From Streptomyces sp. NRRL F-4489 (lineage in GTDB: Bacteria > Actinomycetota > Actinomycetes > Streptomycetales > Streptomycetaceae): 18,948 nucleotides of DNA. The position numbers were made by a program, and so were the translations under genes. Shown in pieces: positions 6,800 to 13,613 of this stretch; the stretch's first letter is position 1; each line of letters starts with the position of its first letter. The notes under the pieces are model-generated. The model was not told the origin of the DNA, searched no databases, and saw nothing but the letters and a program-made list of their open reading frames with translations. Location: positions 1-18,948 of the forward strand of contig NZ_LLZI01000011.1 of NCBI RefSeq assembly GCF_001509485.1. Direction: 5' to 3'.

Positions 6800-7305
6800 T
6801 GCCGCCGCTCCCAGTAGTCCGCGAACGGTACGGCACGGGCCAGCGCGAGATCGCGGTAGCCCTGGTATGCGCCGAGCTTTTCGGCGGGAAGAGGTTCGGC
6901 GCCGAGGAACGCGCCGTTCTCGGTGTAGTGCATGCGGTACACCCGGCTGTCGTCGAACAGCCAGAAGTCGTGGTCCGGCAGACCTGTTACAGCCTGCTCG
7001 GCGAGGTCGATGATGCCGATCGATTCCCCCGCTTTGATGTTGCCGGGGTACGCGGCCAGCTCGTACCGCAGATAGTCGGTCAGCGGCGAGGTGAGGACAT
7101 GGACCCGGGAAACCTGCTTGCCTTTATCGGTCATCGCCCGCACCCAGGGATTGTCGGACCAATCCGGCCCCATGTCCTCCCCGGCGAGGAAGCGGGAGAT
7201 TTCTTCGCGCTCTTCCTCCACGTCGTACTCGGCCAGCGTCTCCAGCCGGAACGCTGTCCGTTCGAACGTTGTGAAGAGCCGGCCGAACTGTTCACCGCTG
7301 AGCAC
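6796..7305 (-). CDS. DUF6879 family protein
   Basis: A 169-aa protein of the actinobacterial DUF6879 type, recognised by the FERTAFRLETLAEYDVEEE start, the PWVRAMTDKGKQVSRVHVL core and the FWLFDDSRVYRMHY segment near the C-terminus. The molecular function is not established. Proteins of this type are typically encoded beside XRE regulators and a small partner, as here. The GTG start (7305) has a GGAGGGG ribosome-binding site about 7 nt upstream, located inside the end of the preceding 72-aa gene, which overlaps it by 14 nt. Its TGA overlaps the CTG of the XRE gene. This chain of overlaps points to one coupled operon of three genes. Acidic and soluble, with no signal sequence. Confidence 0.85.
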   Translation of the reverse strand: MLSGEQFGRLFTTFERTAFRLETLAEYDVEEEREEISRFLAGEDMGPDWSDNPWVRAMTDKGKQVSRVHVLTSPLTDYLRYELAAYPGNIKAGESIGIIDLAEQAVTGLPDHDFWLFDDSRVYRMHYTENGAFLGAEPLPAEKLGAYQGYRDLALARAVPFADYWERRH

Positions 7306-7510
7306 GGAAATACCCCTCCAGGACGTCGGCGGGGACGCGTACGGCGGTTTCCCCGTCGGGCAGGGCGAGCTGTGCCAGTTCTTCCGGATCGCTGATCACG
7401 AACCCCTGGACGACGTAGTCGTTGGTGGCGGGCCTGGCCCATAAGGTCGGGCAGGTGCCGTTCTTGCAGTCCGGCGATCCGGACAGCTTCCGCAGTGGCT
7501 CAGCGGCCAT
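7292..7510 (-). CDS. Small 72-aa partner protein with Cys pair, first gene of DUF6879/XRE operon
   Basis: A 72-aa acidic protein containing PDCKNGTCPTLW (two Cys five residues apart) and a DYVVQGFVISDPEELAQLALP core. I recall similar proteins beside DUF6879/XRE pairs in many Streptomyces, but their function is unknown. The Cys pair could bind metal or form a disulphide (inference). ATG 7510 is chosen because AAGGGG lies 5 nt upstream and the conserved part starts just after; a frame from 7594 has no comparable ribosome-binding site. The coding end overlaps DUF6879 by 14 nt. Confidence 0.82.
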   Translation of the reverse strand: MAAEPLRKLSGSPDCKNGTCPTLWARPATNDYVVQGFVISDPEELAQLALPDGETAVRVPADVLEGYFRAQR

Positions 7511-7564
7511 GGATTCCCCTTCGGCCCGGTCGGGCGGTCTCCGATGTCTCTCTCCGGCGCCTTC

Positions 7565-7594
7565 GATGTTCTGCCGCGGATTCCGCCCGGTCAA
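7565..7594 (-). promoter_or_regulatory. Possible promoter of the DUF6879/XRE operon
   Basis: On the minus strand TTGACC (7594-7589) is a good -35. The hexamer 18 bp further on is AACATC (7570-7565), a weak -10. The position suits the 72-aa gene start at 7510. Only the -35 is convincing. Confidence 0.35.
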
Positions 7595-7602
7595 GGCGTG
7601 AT

Positions 7603-7622
7603 CCTTTCCGCAACAGGAAAGG
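7603..7622 (-). terminator. Hairpin downstream of GNAT gene
   Basis: CCTTTCC (7603-7609) pairs perfectly with GGAAAGG (7616-7622) around a 6-nt loop. It lies 57 bp past the GNAT stop and before the next operon promoter, so it probably ends GNAT transcription. There is no long T-tract. Confidence 0.5.
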
Positions 7623-7678
7623 CGGGGAATGGCGTTCGCCAGCCGAACGCCCTGTGCCGGGCTGCGGATTCGCGTCCC

Positions 7679-8233
7679 CTACCGCAGCCGCAGCATCATC
7701 ACGTCGTGCAGGTCCGCGCCCTCCCAGGGGTGGGCCTCGCCCACCTTGCGGTAGCCCCAGGAGCGGTAGGCGGCCTGGGCCGCGGGGACGTCGGGGCGGG
7801 CGTTGAGCAGGACGCGCTCCTCGGTGGCGCCGGTGAGCAGGGCATCGTGCATCCGCCGGGCCACGCCACGGCGGCGCCACGGGGCGCGTACGGCCAGATC
7901 CATGAGCCCGAACGTGCGGTGGCCGTCCTCCCGGCGGAGGTCTTCGCTCACCGGGGTGGTGAGGCGGTCCCACCAGCCGGCGGACGGGCTGAGCGGGTAG
8001 CCGTACGCGATACCGACCGGCTCACCGTCCCCGGTCCGGGCGAGCGCGGCGCGGAAGCTGGCCTTCCGTACTTGGGACCGGAAGCGGCGGAAGTTGGTGT
8101 CGACGTCGCACGGTTCTCTGTCGTACGGCGGCTCCCCGAACGCCTCGGCGTAGACCAGGACGAACGCCTCCTCGGCCCGCGCGGCGGCCGAACCGTCCAT
8201 CCGCTCCACGGTGATCGTTTCCGGCACGGTCAT
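7679..8233 (-). CDS. GNAT family N-acetyltransferase
   Basis: A 184-aa cytoplasmic GNAT-fold acetyltransferase. The acetyl-CoA-binding motif A is seen as MDLAVRAPWRRRGVARRMH (about residues 118-136), containing the R/QxxGxA loop as RRRGVA. The C-terminal AYRSWGYRKVGE is the typical last strand-loop of the fold. The acceptor substrate cannot be inferred; candidates include a small amine, antibiotic or protein N-terminus. ATG 8233 is chosen because AGGAGG (8245-8240) lies 6 nt upstream; an upstream in-frame ATG at 8344 lacks support and would run into the divergent promoter region. It is divergently transcribed from the XRE gene at 8349 across 115 bp, so the regulator may control it. Confidence 0.87.
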   Translation of the reverse strand: MTVPETITVERMDGSAAARAEEAFVLVYAEAFGEPPYDREPCDVDTNFRRFRSQVRKASFRAALARTGDGEPVGIAYGYPLSPSAGWWDRLTTPVSEDLRREDGHRTFGLMDLAVRAPWRRRGVARRMHDALLTGATEERVLLNARPDVPAAQAAYRSWGYRKVGEAHPWEGADLHDVMMLRLR

Positions 8234-8348
8234 ATGCGGCCTCCTCGGCGGGCTCGTAAGGGGATTCGGGCGGTGCGCGCGCGGGAGCGGTGGTGACGCA
8301 TCGCCCCGTACGCTGGCGGTGACGAGCTGTCCAGAAAGGGGCAAGGCC

Positions 8349-9605
8349 GTGTCGCTTGATGCTACGCCCGACCCGTTTGTCGAACCGGTGGTCTTCGGTC
8401 AGCGCATGCAGATCCTCCGGACCCGCCGCGGTATGAGCCGGACCGTGCTGGCCGGGCTGCTGGGGAAGTCGCCGAGCTGGGTCAAGCAGGTCGAATGCGG
8501 GCGCCTGCAGATGCCCAAGCTGCCGGTGATCCTGCGGATCGCGGAGGTGCTGAGGGTCGGCGACCTCGGCGAACTGACCGGTGACCAGTCCCTGTCCGCG
8601 GCGATGTTCACCGGTCCCGGGCATCGGCGGCTGCCGCTCGTACGGGCCGCCATGGACGCCTTCCCGCTGGCGACGCACCGGCCGGCGCCGAGCGCGGCGC
8701 ATCTGCGCGAGCGGCTGACGCGCGCCTGGGCGGCCCGGCACTCCGCCGCGAACCATCGCGAGGTCATCGGCGCCCTCCTGCCGGATCTCATGCGTGATGC
8801 CCAACTCGCCACGCTGCAAGCCGATTCGGCGCCGGAGCGGCGGCAGGCGCAAGGGGTGCTCGCCGAGGTGTACGGCCTGAGCCAGTTCTTCCTGGCGTAC
8901 CAGCCGGACGCCGCGCTGCTGTGGCGGGCCGTGGAGCGCGGCATGGTGGCCGCGCAGGAGTCCGAGGATCCGCACGCCGTCGGCGTCGCCGCCTGGCTCT
9001 CCGCGCAGGCGCACCGGGACAGCGGACACGCCCACTTCGACGCGGCCGACGCGGTGAGCCTGGAAACCCTGCGCTACCTCCGGCCGCTGCTGCCGGACGC
9101 CGGTGCCGACGTCCTCGCCATCGCGGGCGCCCTGGAGTTCGAGGCCGGGTACACCGCGGCCCGGCGCGGCGAGTCGGGGACGGCCTGGCGGTACTGGGAC
9201 GCCGCCCGCGCCATCGCCGATCGGCTCCCCGCCGGCTACTACCACCCGGTGACGTCGTTCTCCCGCGCGGTCATGGGAGCGCACGCCGTCACCCTCGCCG
9301 TAGAGCTGCACTCGGGGCCGGAGAGCGTACGGCAGGTGGCCGCCGCCGCGGACGCCGCGGCCACCCTGCCGTCCCGTCCGCGCCGGGCCCGGCACCGTAT
9401 CGAGGAGGCGCGCGGATACCAGCTCGACGGCCGGCCGGAGGCGGCCCTGGCGGCGCTCGGCAAGGCGTACGAGGCCGCGCCGGAGACCATCCGCTACAAC
9501 GGCTACGCGCGGCGGATCCTGCTCGAGGAGGCGGAGTCCCGGAGTCCGGCGCGCCGCCGCCGGGCTGGTGAACTGGCCGTCAAGGTCGGCATGTTGGCCG
9601 CGTGA
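8349..9605 (+). CDS. XRE-family helix-turn-helix regulator with TPR-like C-terminal region
   Basis: A 418-aa regulator. The N-terminal HTH (about residues 17-77) reads FGQRMQILRTRRGMS, then LAGLLGKSPSWVKQVE; SPSWVKQVE is the recognition helix. The remaining ~340 residues are all-helical and Ala-rich, resembling TPR-containing XRE regulators of Streptomyces (segments such as DAALLWRAVERGMVAAQ and EARGYQLDGRPEAALAAL). GTG 8349 is chosen because AAGGGG lies 7 nt upstream (VSLDATPDPF start); the open frame to 8211 lies in the divergent promoter region. It is followed by two small genes after a hairpin, and it faces away from GNAT. The ligand or peptide partner is unknown. Confidence 0.86.
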   Translation: MSLDATPDPFVEPVVFGQRMQILRTRRGMSRTVLAGLLGKSPSWVKQVECGRLQMPKLPVILRIAEVLRVGDLGELTGDQSLSAAMFTGPGHRRLPLVRAAMDAFPLATHRPAPSAAHLRERLTRAWAARHSAANHREVIGALLPDLMRDAQLATLQADSAPERRQAQGVLAEVYGLSQFFLAYQPDAALLWRAVERGMVAAQESEDPHAVGVAAWLSAQAHRDSGHAHFDAADAVSLETLRYLRPLLPDAGADVLAIAGALEFEAGYTAARRGESGTAWRYWDAARAIADRLPAGYYHPVTSFSRAVMGAHAVTLAVELHSGPESVRQVAAAADAAATLPSRPRRARHRIEEARGYQLDGRPEAALAALGKAYEAAPETIRYNGYARRILLEEAESRSPARRRRAGELAVKVGMLAA

Positions 9606-9610
9606 GGGAG

Positions 9611-9629
9611 GGGGCACGAAGTGTGCCCC
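9611..9629 (+). terminator. Hairpin after XRE regulator
   Basis: GGGGCAC (9611-9617) pairs perfectly with GTGCCCC (9623-9629) around GAAGT and is followed by TTCCCCTT. It sits 6 bp after the XRE stop, so it may terminate or attenuate read-through into the small genes. Confidence 0.65.
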
Positions 9630-9741
9630 TTCCCCTTCCTCGGGGGCCCTACGGTCGGTCGGCACGTGATCAGCCGTGACGGACCCCCGCGACCGAGGTG
9701 AACGGTCCGGGGGCGCGGCCGACCTGAGAAAGAAGGCCGAG

Positions 9742-9921
9742 ATGCCGGACCGTATCGTCCCTCTCTTCGAGCCGCTGGCGCGGTTGCTCCCGCTCATCAG
9801 GAGCCATGTGACGACACCGTTGCGCGACGTCGGCGTACGACCCGTCCACGCCGGAGTCCGACCCGTCCGCCCTGACCACCCTGTGGCGCGCTGGATCCAC
9901 GGCGTGGAGGTGGCGGGCTGA
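9742..9921 (+). CDS. Small 59-aa protein downstream of XRE regulator
   Basis: A 59-aa basic protein starting MPDRIVPLFEPLARLLPLIR, an amphipathic, mildly hydrophobic N-terminus followed by an Arg/Pro/Val-rich tail with an internal near-repeat (DVGVRPVHAGVRPVRPDHPV). Similar MxDRIxxLFE small proteins accompany Streptomyces regulator genes as I recall; function unknown. ATG 9742 is preceded by AAGG with 5-nt spacing; a GTG at 9676 in the same frame would add 22 residues. Its TGA overlaps the ATG of the next gene by one base, so the two are coupled. Confidence 0.6.
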   Translation: MPDRIVPLFEPLARLLPLIRSHVTTPLRDVGVRPVHAGVRPVRPDHPVARWIHGVEVAG

Positions 9922-10097
9922 TGAGCGGTATGGGGAGCCCCGTTCACCTGCGGGAACCGTTGCCGGAGCCGGTGCCGGCCGAGGGGTGCGATGTGTGCGG
10001 CGCGCTGGCGGAGCAGCGGGCGCGGGCCCACGCGGCCGGCGACTGGTCGAAGGTGACCGATTGCAATGTGGAGTTGCGGCGGCATCCGCATCCGTAG
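9921..10097 (+). CDS. Small 58-aa CxxC protein
   Basis: A short gene with strong coding signals. ATG 9921 overlaps the preceding stop (TGATG). The product contains a CDVCGALAEQRARAHAAGDW core (Cys23 and Cys26), then SKVTDCNVELRRHPHP with a third Cys at 48 and a His-Pro-rich end. Proteins with a CDVCxAL...DCNVExRxHPH pattern are familiar next to XRE regulators in Streptomyces; function unknown. The Cys/His set (C23, C26, C48, H55, H57) could bind zinc (inference). The gene ends inside a hexamer repeat, whose first CCG-TAG supplies the stop. Confidence 0.78.
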   Translation: MSGMGSPVHLREPLPEPVPAEGCDVCGALAEQRARAHAAGDWSKVTDCNVELRRHPHP

Positions 10098-10138
10098 CCA
10101 TATCCGTAGCTGTAGCCGTAGCCGTAGCCGTATCCGTA
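10085..10138 (+). repeat. Nine-unit hexamer tandem repeat (consensus KCCGTA)
   Basis: Nine consecutive 6-bp units, four of them identical GCCGTA or TCCGTA neighbours, begin in the last codons of the CxxC gene and run 41 bp past its stop. Because the period is 6, every full unit repeats an in-frame TAG or TAT, so copy-number change would not alter the protein beyond its last few residues. Confidence 0.85.
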
Positions 10139-10181
10139 GGTGGCCGCCGTCCGCGTCCGAGGGGCGGCGGCTGACTCTTGT

Positions 10182-10196
10182 CTGATGGAGCGTCAG
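10182..10196. promoter_or_regulatory. CTGACG-N3-CGTCAG operator, site 4 (one mismatch)
   Basis: CTGATG-GAG-CGTCAG differs from the perfect palindrome at one base of the left arm. It lies 50 bp upstream of the predicted start of the first luciferase-like gene. No clear -35/-10 pair was found around it. Confidence 0.65.
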
Positions 10197-10246
10197 GTAC
10201 CACCATGTGCGCACTTCGAGTGCGGGTGACGCGGGAGGGTGTGGGC

Positions 10247-11197
10247 ATGGTGCGGGTGGTGCCGGAGGGGCGGCTGGGGTACGGGTTGCAGCTGCCGGTG
10301 CAGGCGCAGAGCACGCTGTTCGCCGAGGCGTGGGAGGCGGGGGCCGGGCCGGAGGAGCTGGTGGCCGTCGCGCGGGCGGCCGACCGGGCCGGGTTCGCGT
10401 ACGTCGCGTGCTGCGAGCACGTGGCGGTGCCGCGGCGGCTGGCCGGGGCGATGGGGACGGTCTGGTACGACCCGGTGGCCACGCTGTCGTACCTCGCCGC
10501 GGTGACGGAGCGGGTGCGGCTGCTGAGCCATGTGGCGGTGGTCGGGCTGCGGCATCCGCTGATCGGCGCGAAGCAGTACGCGACGCTGGACCGGCTGTCC
10601 GGCGGGCGGCTGATCCTCGGGGTCGGGGCCGGGCACGTACGGGAGGAGTTCGAGGCGCTGGGGGTGGACTTCCGGCGGCGCGGGGCGGTGCTGGACGAGA
10701 CGGTGGACGCGCTGAAGGCGGCGCTGGGGGAGGAGGAGTTCCCGGAGTTCGCGGGGGAGCGGTTCGCCTTCGGGGAGCTGGGGCAGGCGCCGCGCCCGGT
10801 GCAGCGGCCCCGGCCGCCGCTGTGGGTCGGCGGCTCGTCCCCGGCGGCGGTGCGCCGGGCCGCGGTGCGGGGCGACGGGTGGCTGCCGCAGGGCGACCGC
10901 CGGGCGGAGCTGCCGCGGCAGATCGGGACGCTGCGGAGGCTGCGGGCGGAGGCTGGGATCGCGGAGCCGATCGAGATCGGCGCGCTCGCGGAGCCGGTGT
11001 ACGTGGGGAAGCCGGGGTGGGACGTCGGGCGGCGGACGCTGACCGGCGCGCCGGAGCGGATCGCGGAATCGCTGCGGGAGTACGGGGCGATGGGGGTGCA
11101 CCAGATACAGGTCCGCTTCCGCAGCCGGGGCGTGGCGGAACTGGTCGAGCAGATCGCGGCGTTCGGGGCGGAGGTCGGGCCGCTGCTCGACGGCTGA
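10247..11197 (+). CDS. LLM-class (luciferase-like) F420-dependent oxidoreductase
   Basis: A 316-aa TIM-barrel oxidoreductase of the luciferase-like superfamily, most like the mycobacterial F420-dependent subgroup. Diagnostic segments are RLGYGLQLPVQ (strand 1), LVAVARAADRAGFAYVACCEH (helix 1/strand 2), TERVRLLSHVAVVGLRHPL, and KQYATLDRLSGGRLILGVGAG followed by REEFEALGVDF. PLWVGGSSPAAVRRAAVRGDGW is the late cofactor-phosphate region. F420 rather than FMN is inferred from subgroup resemblance only. ATG 10247 is chosen because GGAGG lies 8 nt upstream and only a few residues precede strand 1; ATG 10205 is an alternative adding 14 residues. Its operator ties it to the amidohydrolase and second LLM gene. 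The SDR follows after a 181-bp repeat-filled gap. Confidence 0.86.
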   Translation: MVRVVPEGRLGYGLQLPVQAQSTLFAEAWEAGAGPEELVAVARAADRAGFAYVACCEHVAVPRRLAGAMGTVWYDPVATLSYLAAVTERVRLLSHVAVVGLRHPLIGAKQYATLDRLSGGRLILGVGAGHVREEFEALGVDFRRRGAVLDETVDALKAALGEEEFPEFAGERFAFGELGQAPRPVQRPRPPLWVGGSSPAAVRRAAVRGDGWLPQGDRRAELPRQIGTLRRLRAEAGIAEPIEIGALAEPVYVGKPGWDVGRRTLTGAPERIAESLREYGAMGVHQIQVRFRSRGVAELVEQIAAFGAEVGPLLDG

Positions 11198-11238
11198 GCG
11201 GTTGGTGCGGCGGCGCCGCGCGGGGCCGCGGTTCGCTC

Positions 11239-11368
11239 GGACACCTATCAATTCGGACACCGACCAATTCGGACAGCTGTCAATTCGGGCAGCTGTCAAT
11301 TCGGACGCCCGCCAATGCGGCCTCCTACCAATGCGGACACCTACGGACATTCGGACACCGACCAACAG
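11239..11368. repeat. Eight-unit 16-bp tandem repeat upstream of the SDR gene
   Basis: Units start at 11239, 11255, 11271, 11287, 11303, 11319, 11335 (18 bp) and 11353. Consensus is GGACACCTAYCAATTC, with units 5-6 ending CAATGC. Unit 3 contains the perfect palindrome GACAGCTGTC (11272-11281). A 16-bp period is not a multiple of 3, so this is not a coding repeat. It fills most of the gap between the LLM and SDR genes and stops 10 bp before the SDR start, overlapping its ribosome-binding region. Confidence 0.9.
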
Positions 11369-11378
11369 GAGTGCGGCC

Positions 11379-12173
11379 ATGGGGAAGCTCGACGGCAGGG
11401 TCATCGTCATCACCGGTGCGGCGCGCGGGCAGGGCGAGCAGGAGGCGCGGCTCTTCGCGGCGGAAGGGGCGCGGGTGGTGCTCGGCGACGTACTGGAGGA
11501 GGAGGGGGCGGCGCTGGCCGCGGAGCTGGGGCCGGAGCGGGCGCGGTTCGTACGGCTGGACGTGGCGGTGGAGGAGGACTGGGCGGCGCTGGTGGCGGCC
11601 GCCGCCGAGGCGTTCGGGAAGATCGACGGGCTGGTGAACAACGCGGGGATCCTGCGCTTCAACGCGCTGGTGGACACGCCGCTGGCGGAGTTCCGGCAGG
11701 TGCTCGACGTCAACCAGACCGGGTGCTTCCTGGGTATCCGGGCGGTCGCGCCGGAGATCGCGGCGGCCGGCGGCGGGACGATCGTCAACACCGCCTCGTA
11801 CGCGGGGCTGACCGGGATGGCGTTCGTCGGCGCCTACGCGGCGACCAAGCACGCGGTGGTGGGGCTGACCCGGGTGGCCGCGCTGGAGCTGGCGTCCCAG
11901 GGGATACGGGTGAACGCGGTGTGCCCGGGGGCGGTGGACACCCCGATGACCAACCCGGCGGCGCTGAACCCCTCGGCGGACCCGGCGGCCTCGGCGGAGG
12001 CGGCGCGGGCGGTGGACGAGCTGTACCGGAAGCTGGTGCCGCTGGGGCGGATCGGGCGGCCGGAGGAGGTGGCGCGGCTGGCGCTGTTCCTGACGGGCGA
12101 GGACTCGTCGTACGTCACCGGGCAGCCGTTCGTGATCGATGGGGGGTGGCTGGCGGGGGTGAGCCCGTTCTGA
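11379..12173 (+). CDS. SDR-family dehydrogenase, 3alpha/20beta-hydroxysteroid-dehydrogenase-like
   Basis: A 264-aa classical short-chain dehydrogenase. The Rossmann motif is TGAARGQG (12-19), with Asp37 after strand 2 (LGDVLEEEG), which favours NAD(H) over NADP(H). NNAG is at 87-90, and the catalytic set is Asn112, Ser140, Tyr153 and Lys157 (YAATK). PG at 183-184 and a C-terminal [10 protein letters not shown] complete the fold. It resembles mycobacterial Rv2002/FabG3 and Streptomyces 3alpha,20beta-hydroxysteroid dehydrogenase, including GDxLEEEG and FLGIRAV, so an alicyclic or steroid-like alcohol/ketone is a reasonable but unproven substrate. ATG 11379 has AGGAG 7 nt upstream. It is probably co-transcribed with the LLM gene before it. 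Confidence 0.9.
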   Translation: MGKLDGRVIVITGAARGQGEQEARLFAAEGARVVLGDVLEEEGAALAAELGPERARFVRLDVAVEEDWAALVAAAAEAFGKIDGLVNNAGILRFNALVDTPLAEFRQVLDVNQTGCFLGIRAVAPEIAAAGGGTIVNTASYAGLTGMAFVGAYAATKHAVVGLTRVAALELASQGIRVNAVCPGAVDTPMTNPAALNPSADPAASAEAARAVDELYRKLVPLGRIGRPEEVARLALFLTGEDSSYVTGQPFVIDGGWLAGVSPF

Positions 12174-12194
12174 GGCCGGAGGGCCGTTTCCCTG

Positions 12195-12225
12195 GAGCTT
12201 CCGCAGAGCTTCCGCAGCTTCCGCA
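12195..12225. repeat. 11-bp direct repeats after the SDR gene
   Basis: GAGCTTCCGCA occurs at 12195-12205 and 12206-12216, then a 9-bp partial copy at 12217-12225. The function is unknown; it lies between the SDR stop and the operator pair. Confidence 0.6.
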
Positions 12226-12247
12226 GAGCTGATGGCCTTTCGTGGAG

Positions 12248-12262
12248 CTGACGTACCGTCAG
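12248..12262. promoter_or_regulatory. CTGACG-N3-CGTCAG operator, site 2
   Basis: Perfect palindrome with spacer TAC. It lies 19 bp upstream of the -35 of the predicted promoter for the second LLM gene. Confidence 0.82.
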
Positions 12263-12280
12263 GTAAGCCGGTCGCGGGTA

Positions 12281-12309
12281 TTGACGCCCCCCGGTGGCGC
12301 TGGAACAGT
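12281..12309 (+). promoter_or_regulatory. Predicted promoter of the second LLM gene
   Basis: -35 TTGACG (12281-12286), 17-bp spacer, AACAGT (12304-12309) as a weak -10. It is framed by operator site 2 upstream and site 3 downstream of the implied start (about 12316). The -35 is good; the -10 is uncertain. Confidence 0.5.
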
Positions 12310-12326
12310 CGGTGCCATCGATGAAT

Positions 12327-12341
12327 CTGACGGTACGTCAG
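12327..12341. promoter_or_regulatory. CTGACG-N3-CGTCAG operator, site 3
   Basis: Perfect palindrome with spacer GTA, the reverse complement of the site 2 spacer. Its centre is 79 bp from that of site 2, and it probably lies just downstream of the transcription start of the second LLM gene. Confidence 0.82.
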
Positions 12342-12376
12342 AAAATCCGCTGAGCGGGTAGGGACGGTGAACCCCC

Positions 12377-13513
12377 TTGGAATTCGGGCTCTTTGTGCAG
12401 GGCTATGTGCCCGCCGCGCGAGCGCAGGCCGACCCGGAGGCCGAGCACCACGCGCTGATGGAGGAGACCGAGTACGTCATCCAGGCGGACCGGTCCGGCT
12501 TCAAGTACGCCTGGGCCTCCGAGCATCACTTCCTGGAGGAGTACTCGCACCTCTCCGCCAACGACGTCTTCCTCGGCTACCTCGCGCACGCCACCGAGCG
12601 CATCCACCTGGGCTCCGGCATCTTCAACCCGCTCGCGCCGGTCAATCACCCGGTGAAGGTCGCCGAGAAGGTCGCCATGCTCGACCACCTCTCCGGCGGC
12701 CGCTTCGAGTTCGGGTCCGGCCGGGGCGCCGGCAGCCACGAGATCCTCGGGTTCCTGCCGGGCGTCACCGACATGAACCACACCAAGGAGATCTGGGAGG
12801 AGACCATCGCGGAATTCCCCAAGATGTGGCTCCAGGACGAGTACGAGGGGTTCCGCGGCAAGCACTGGCAGCTCCCGCCGCGCAAGATCCTGCCCAAGCC
12901 GTACGGCGCCTCCCACCCGGCCATGTGGTACGCGGCCGGTTCGCCGTCCTCGTACGCGATGGCCGGGAAGAAGGGGCTCGGCGTCCTCGGCTTCAGCGTG
13001 CAGAAGGTCGCCGATATGGAGTGGGTCGTCGAGGCGTACAAGAACGCCGTGAAGGACGCCGAACCGGTCGGCGACTTCGTCAACGACAACGTGATGGTGA
13101 CGTCCACCGCGATCTGCGCGGAGACCCATGAGCAGGCCGTGCGGATCGCGGTCGGCGGCGGGCTGCACTACCTCCAGTCGCTGCTCTTCCGCTACCACGA
13201 CACCTTCCCGCGCCCGGACGGCATCCCCGAGTGGCCCGCACTGCTCCCGGAGTACACCGAGGAGCTGGTCGAGCTGCTGATCGCCGAGGAGCTGATGATC
13301 TGCGGCGATCCGGACGAGGTGCTGCGGCAGTGCAAGCGGTGGGAGCAGGCCGGCGCCGACCAGCTCTCCTTCGGCCTGCCGATCGGGATCTCGTACGAGG
13401 ACACCATGACGACCATCAAGCTGATCGGCGAGCACGTCATCCCGAAGATCGACACGGATCCGGTGCACCGGACGACGCGCTTTCGGGGGGCGGCGGGGGT
13501 GGCCGGCGGTTGA
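12377..13513 (+). CDS. LLM-class flavin-dependent oxidoreductase (TTG start)
   Basis: A 378-aa luciferase-like monooxygenase. Features are the N-terminal EFGLFVQGYVP strand, FKYAWASEHHFLEEYSHLS (the EHHF motif of bacterial-luciferase-type members), TERIHLGSGIFNPL, VKVAEKVAMLDHLSGGRFEFGSGRGAGSHEI, and MWYAAGSPSSYAMAGKKGLGVL. These make it closer to FMN-dependent luciferase-alpha-like enzymes than the first LLM gene. Two-component flavin monooxygenases need a separate reductase, and none is seen here. TTG 12377 is the start because the conserved strand begins at the next residue; GGTGA lies 6 nt upstream and no ATG or GTG in frame fits. It is controlled by two operator palindromes and is followed by a long hairpin, so it is probably monocistronic. 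Confidence 0.88.
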   Translation: MEFGLFVQGYVPAARAQADPEAEHHALMEETEYVIQADRSGFKYAWASEHHFLEEYSHLSANDVFLGYLAHATERIHLGSGIFNPLAPVNHPVKVAEKVAMLDHLSGGRFEFGSGRGAGSHEILGFLPGVTDMNHTKEIWEETIAEFPKMWLQDEYEGFRGKHWQLPPRKILPKPYGASHPAMWYAAGSPSSYAMAGKKGLGVLGFSVQKVADMEWVVEAYKNAVKDAEPVGDFVNDNVMVTSTAICAETHEQAVRIAVGGGLHYLQSLLFRYHDTFPRPDGIPEWPALLPEYTEELVELLIAEELMICGDPDEVLRQCKRWEQAGADQLSFGLPIGISYEDTMTTIKLIGEHVIPKIDTDPVHRTTRFRGAAGVAGG

Positions 13514-13553
13514 TCGCGGTGGGCCCGGCCGTTCCCGGGCCCATCGGCGATCA
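13511..13553 (+). terminator. Long hairpin at the end of the second LLM gene
   Basis: TGATCGC (13511-13517) plus GGTGGGCCCGG (13518-13528) pairs with CCGGGCCCATC (13535-13545) plus GCGATCA (13547-13553): 18 pairs, one G.U, one bulged G. The TGA stop itself is part of the stem. There is no T-tract, as is common for Streptomyces terminators. Confidence 0.75.
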
Positions 13554-13613
13554 GCCGGGCTCCGCTGCTGCCGTAGCGGCCGCTTCGCGCCCAACTCGCC
13601 TGTGCAGAGCCAT

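Noticed and set aside
8022..11267. 1081-aa open frame on the minus strand
   Set aside because: It is Arg/Pro/Ala low-complexity and opposite clear genes; an antisense shadow of GC-rich coding DNA.
11239..11368. CRISPR array
   Set aside because: Units are contiguous 16-mers with no spacers, and no cas genes are present.
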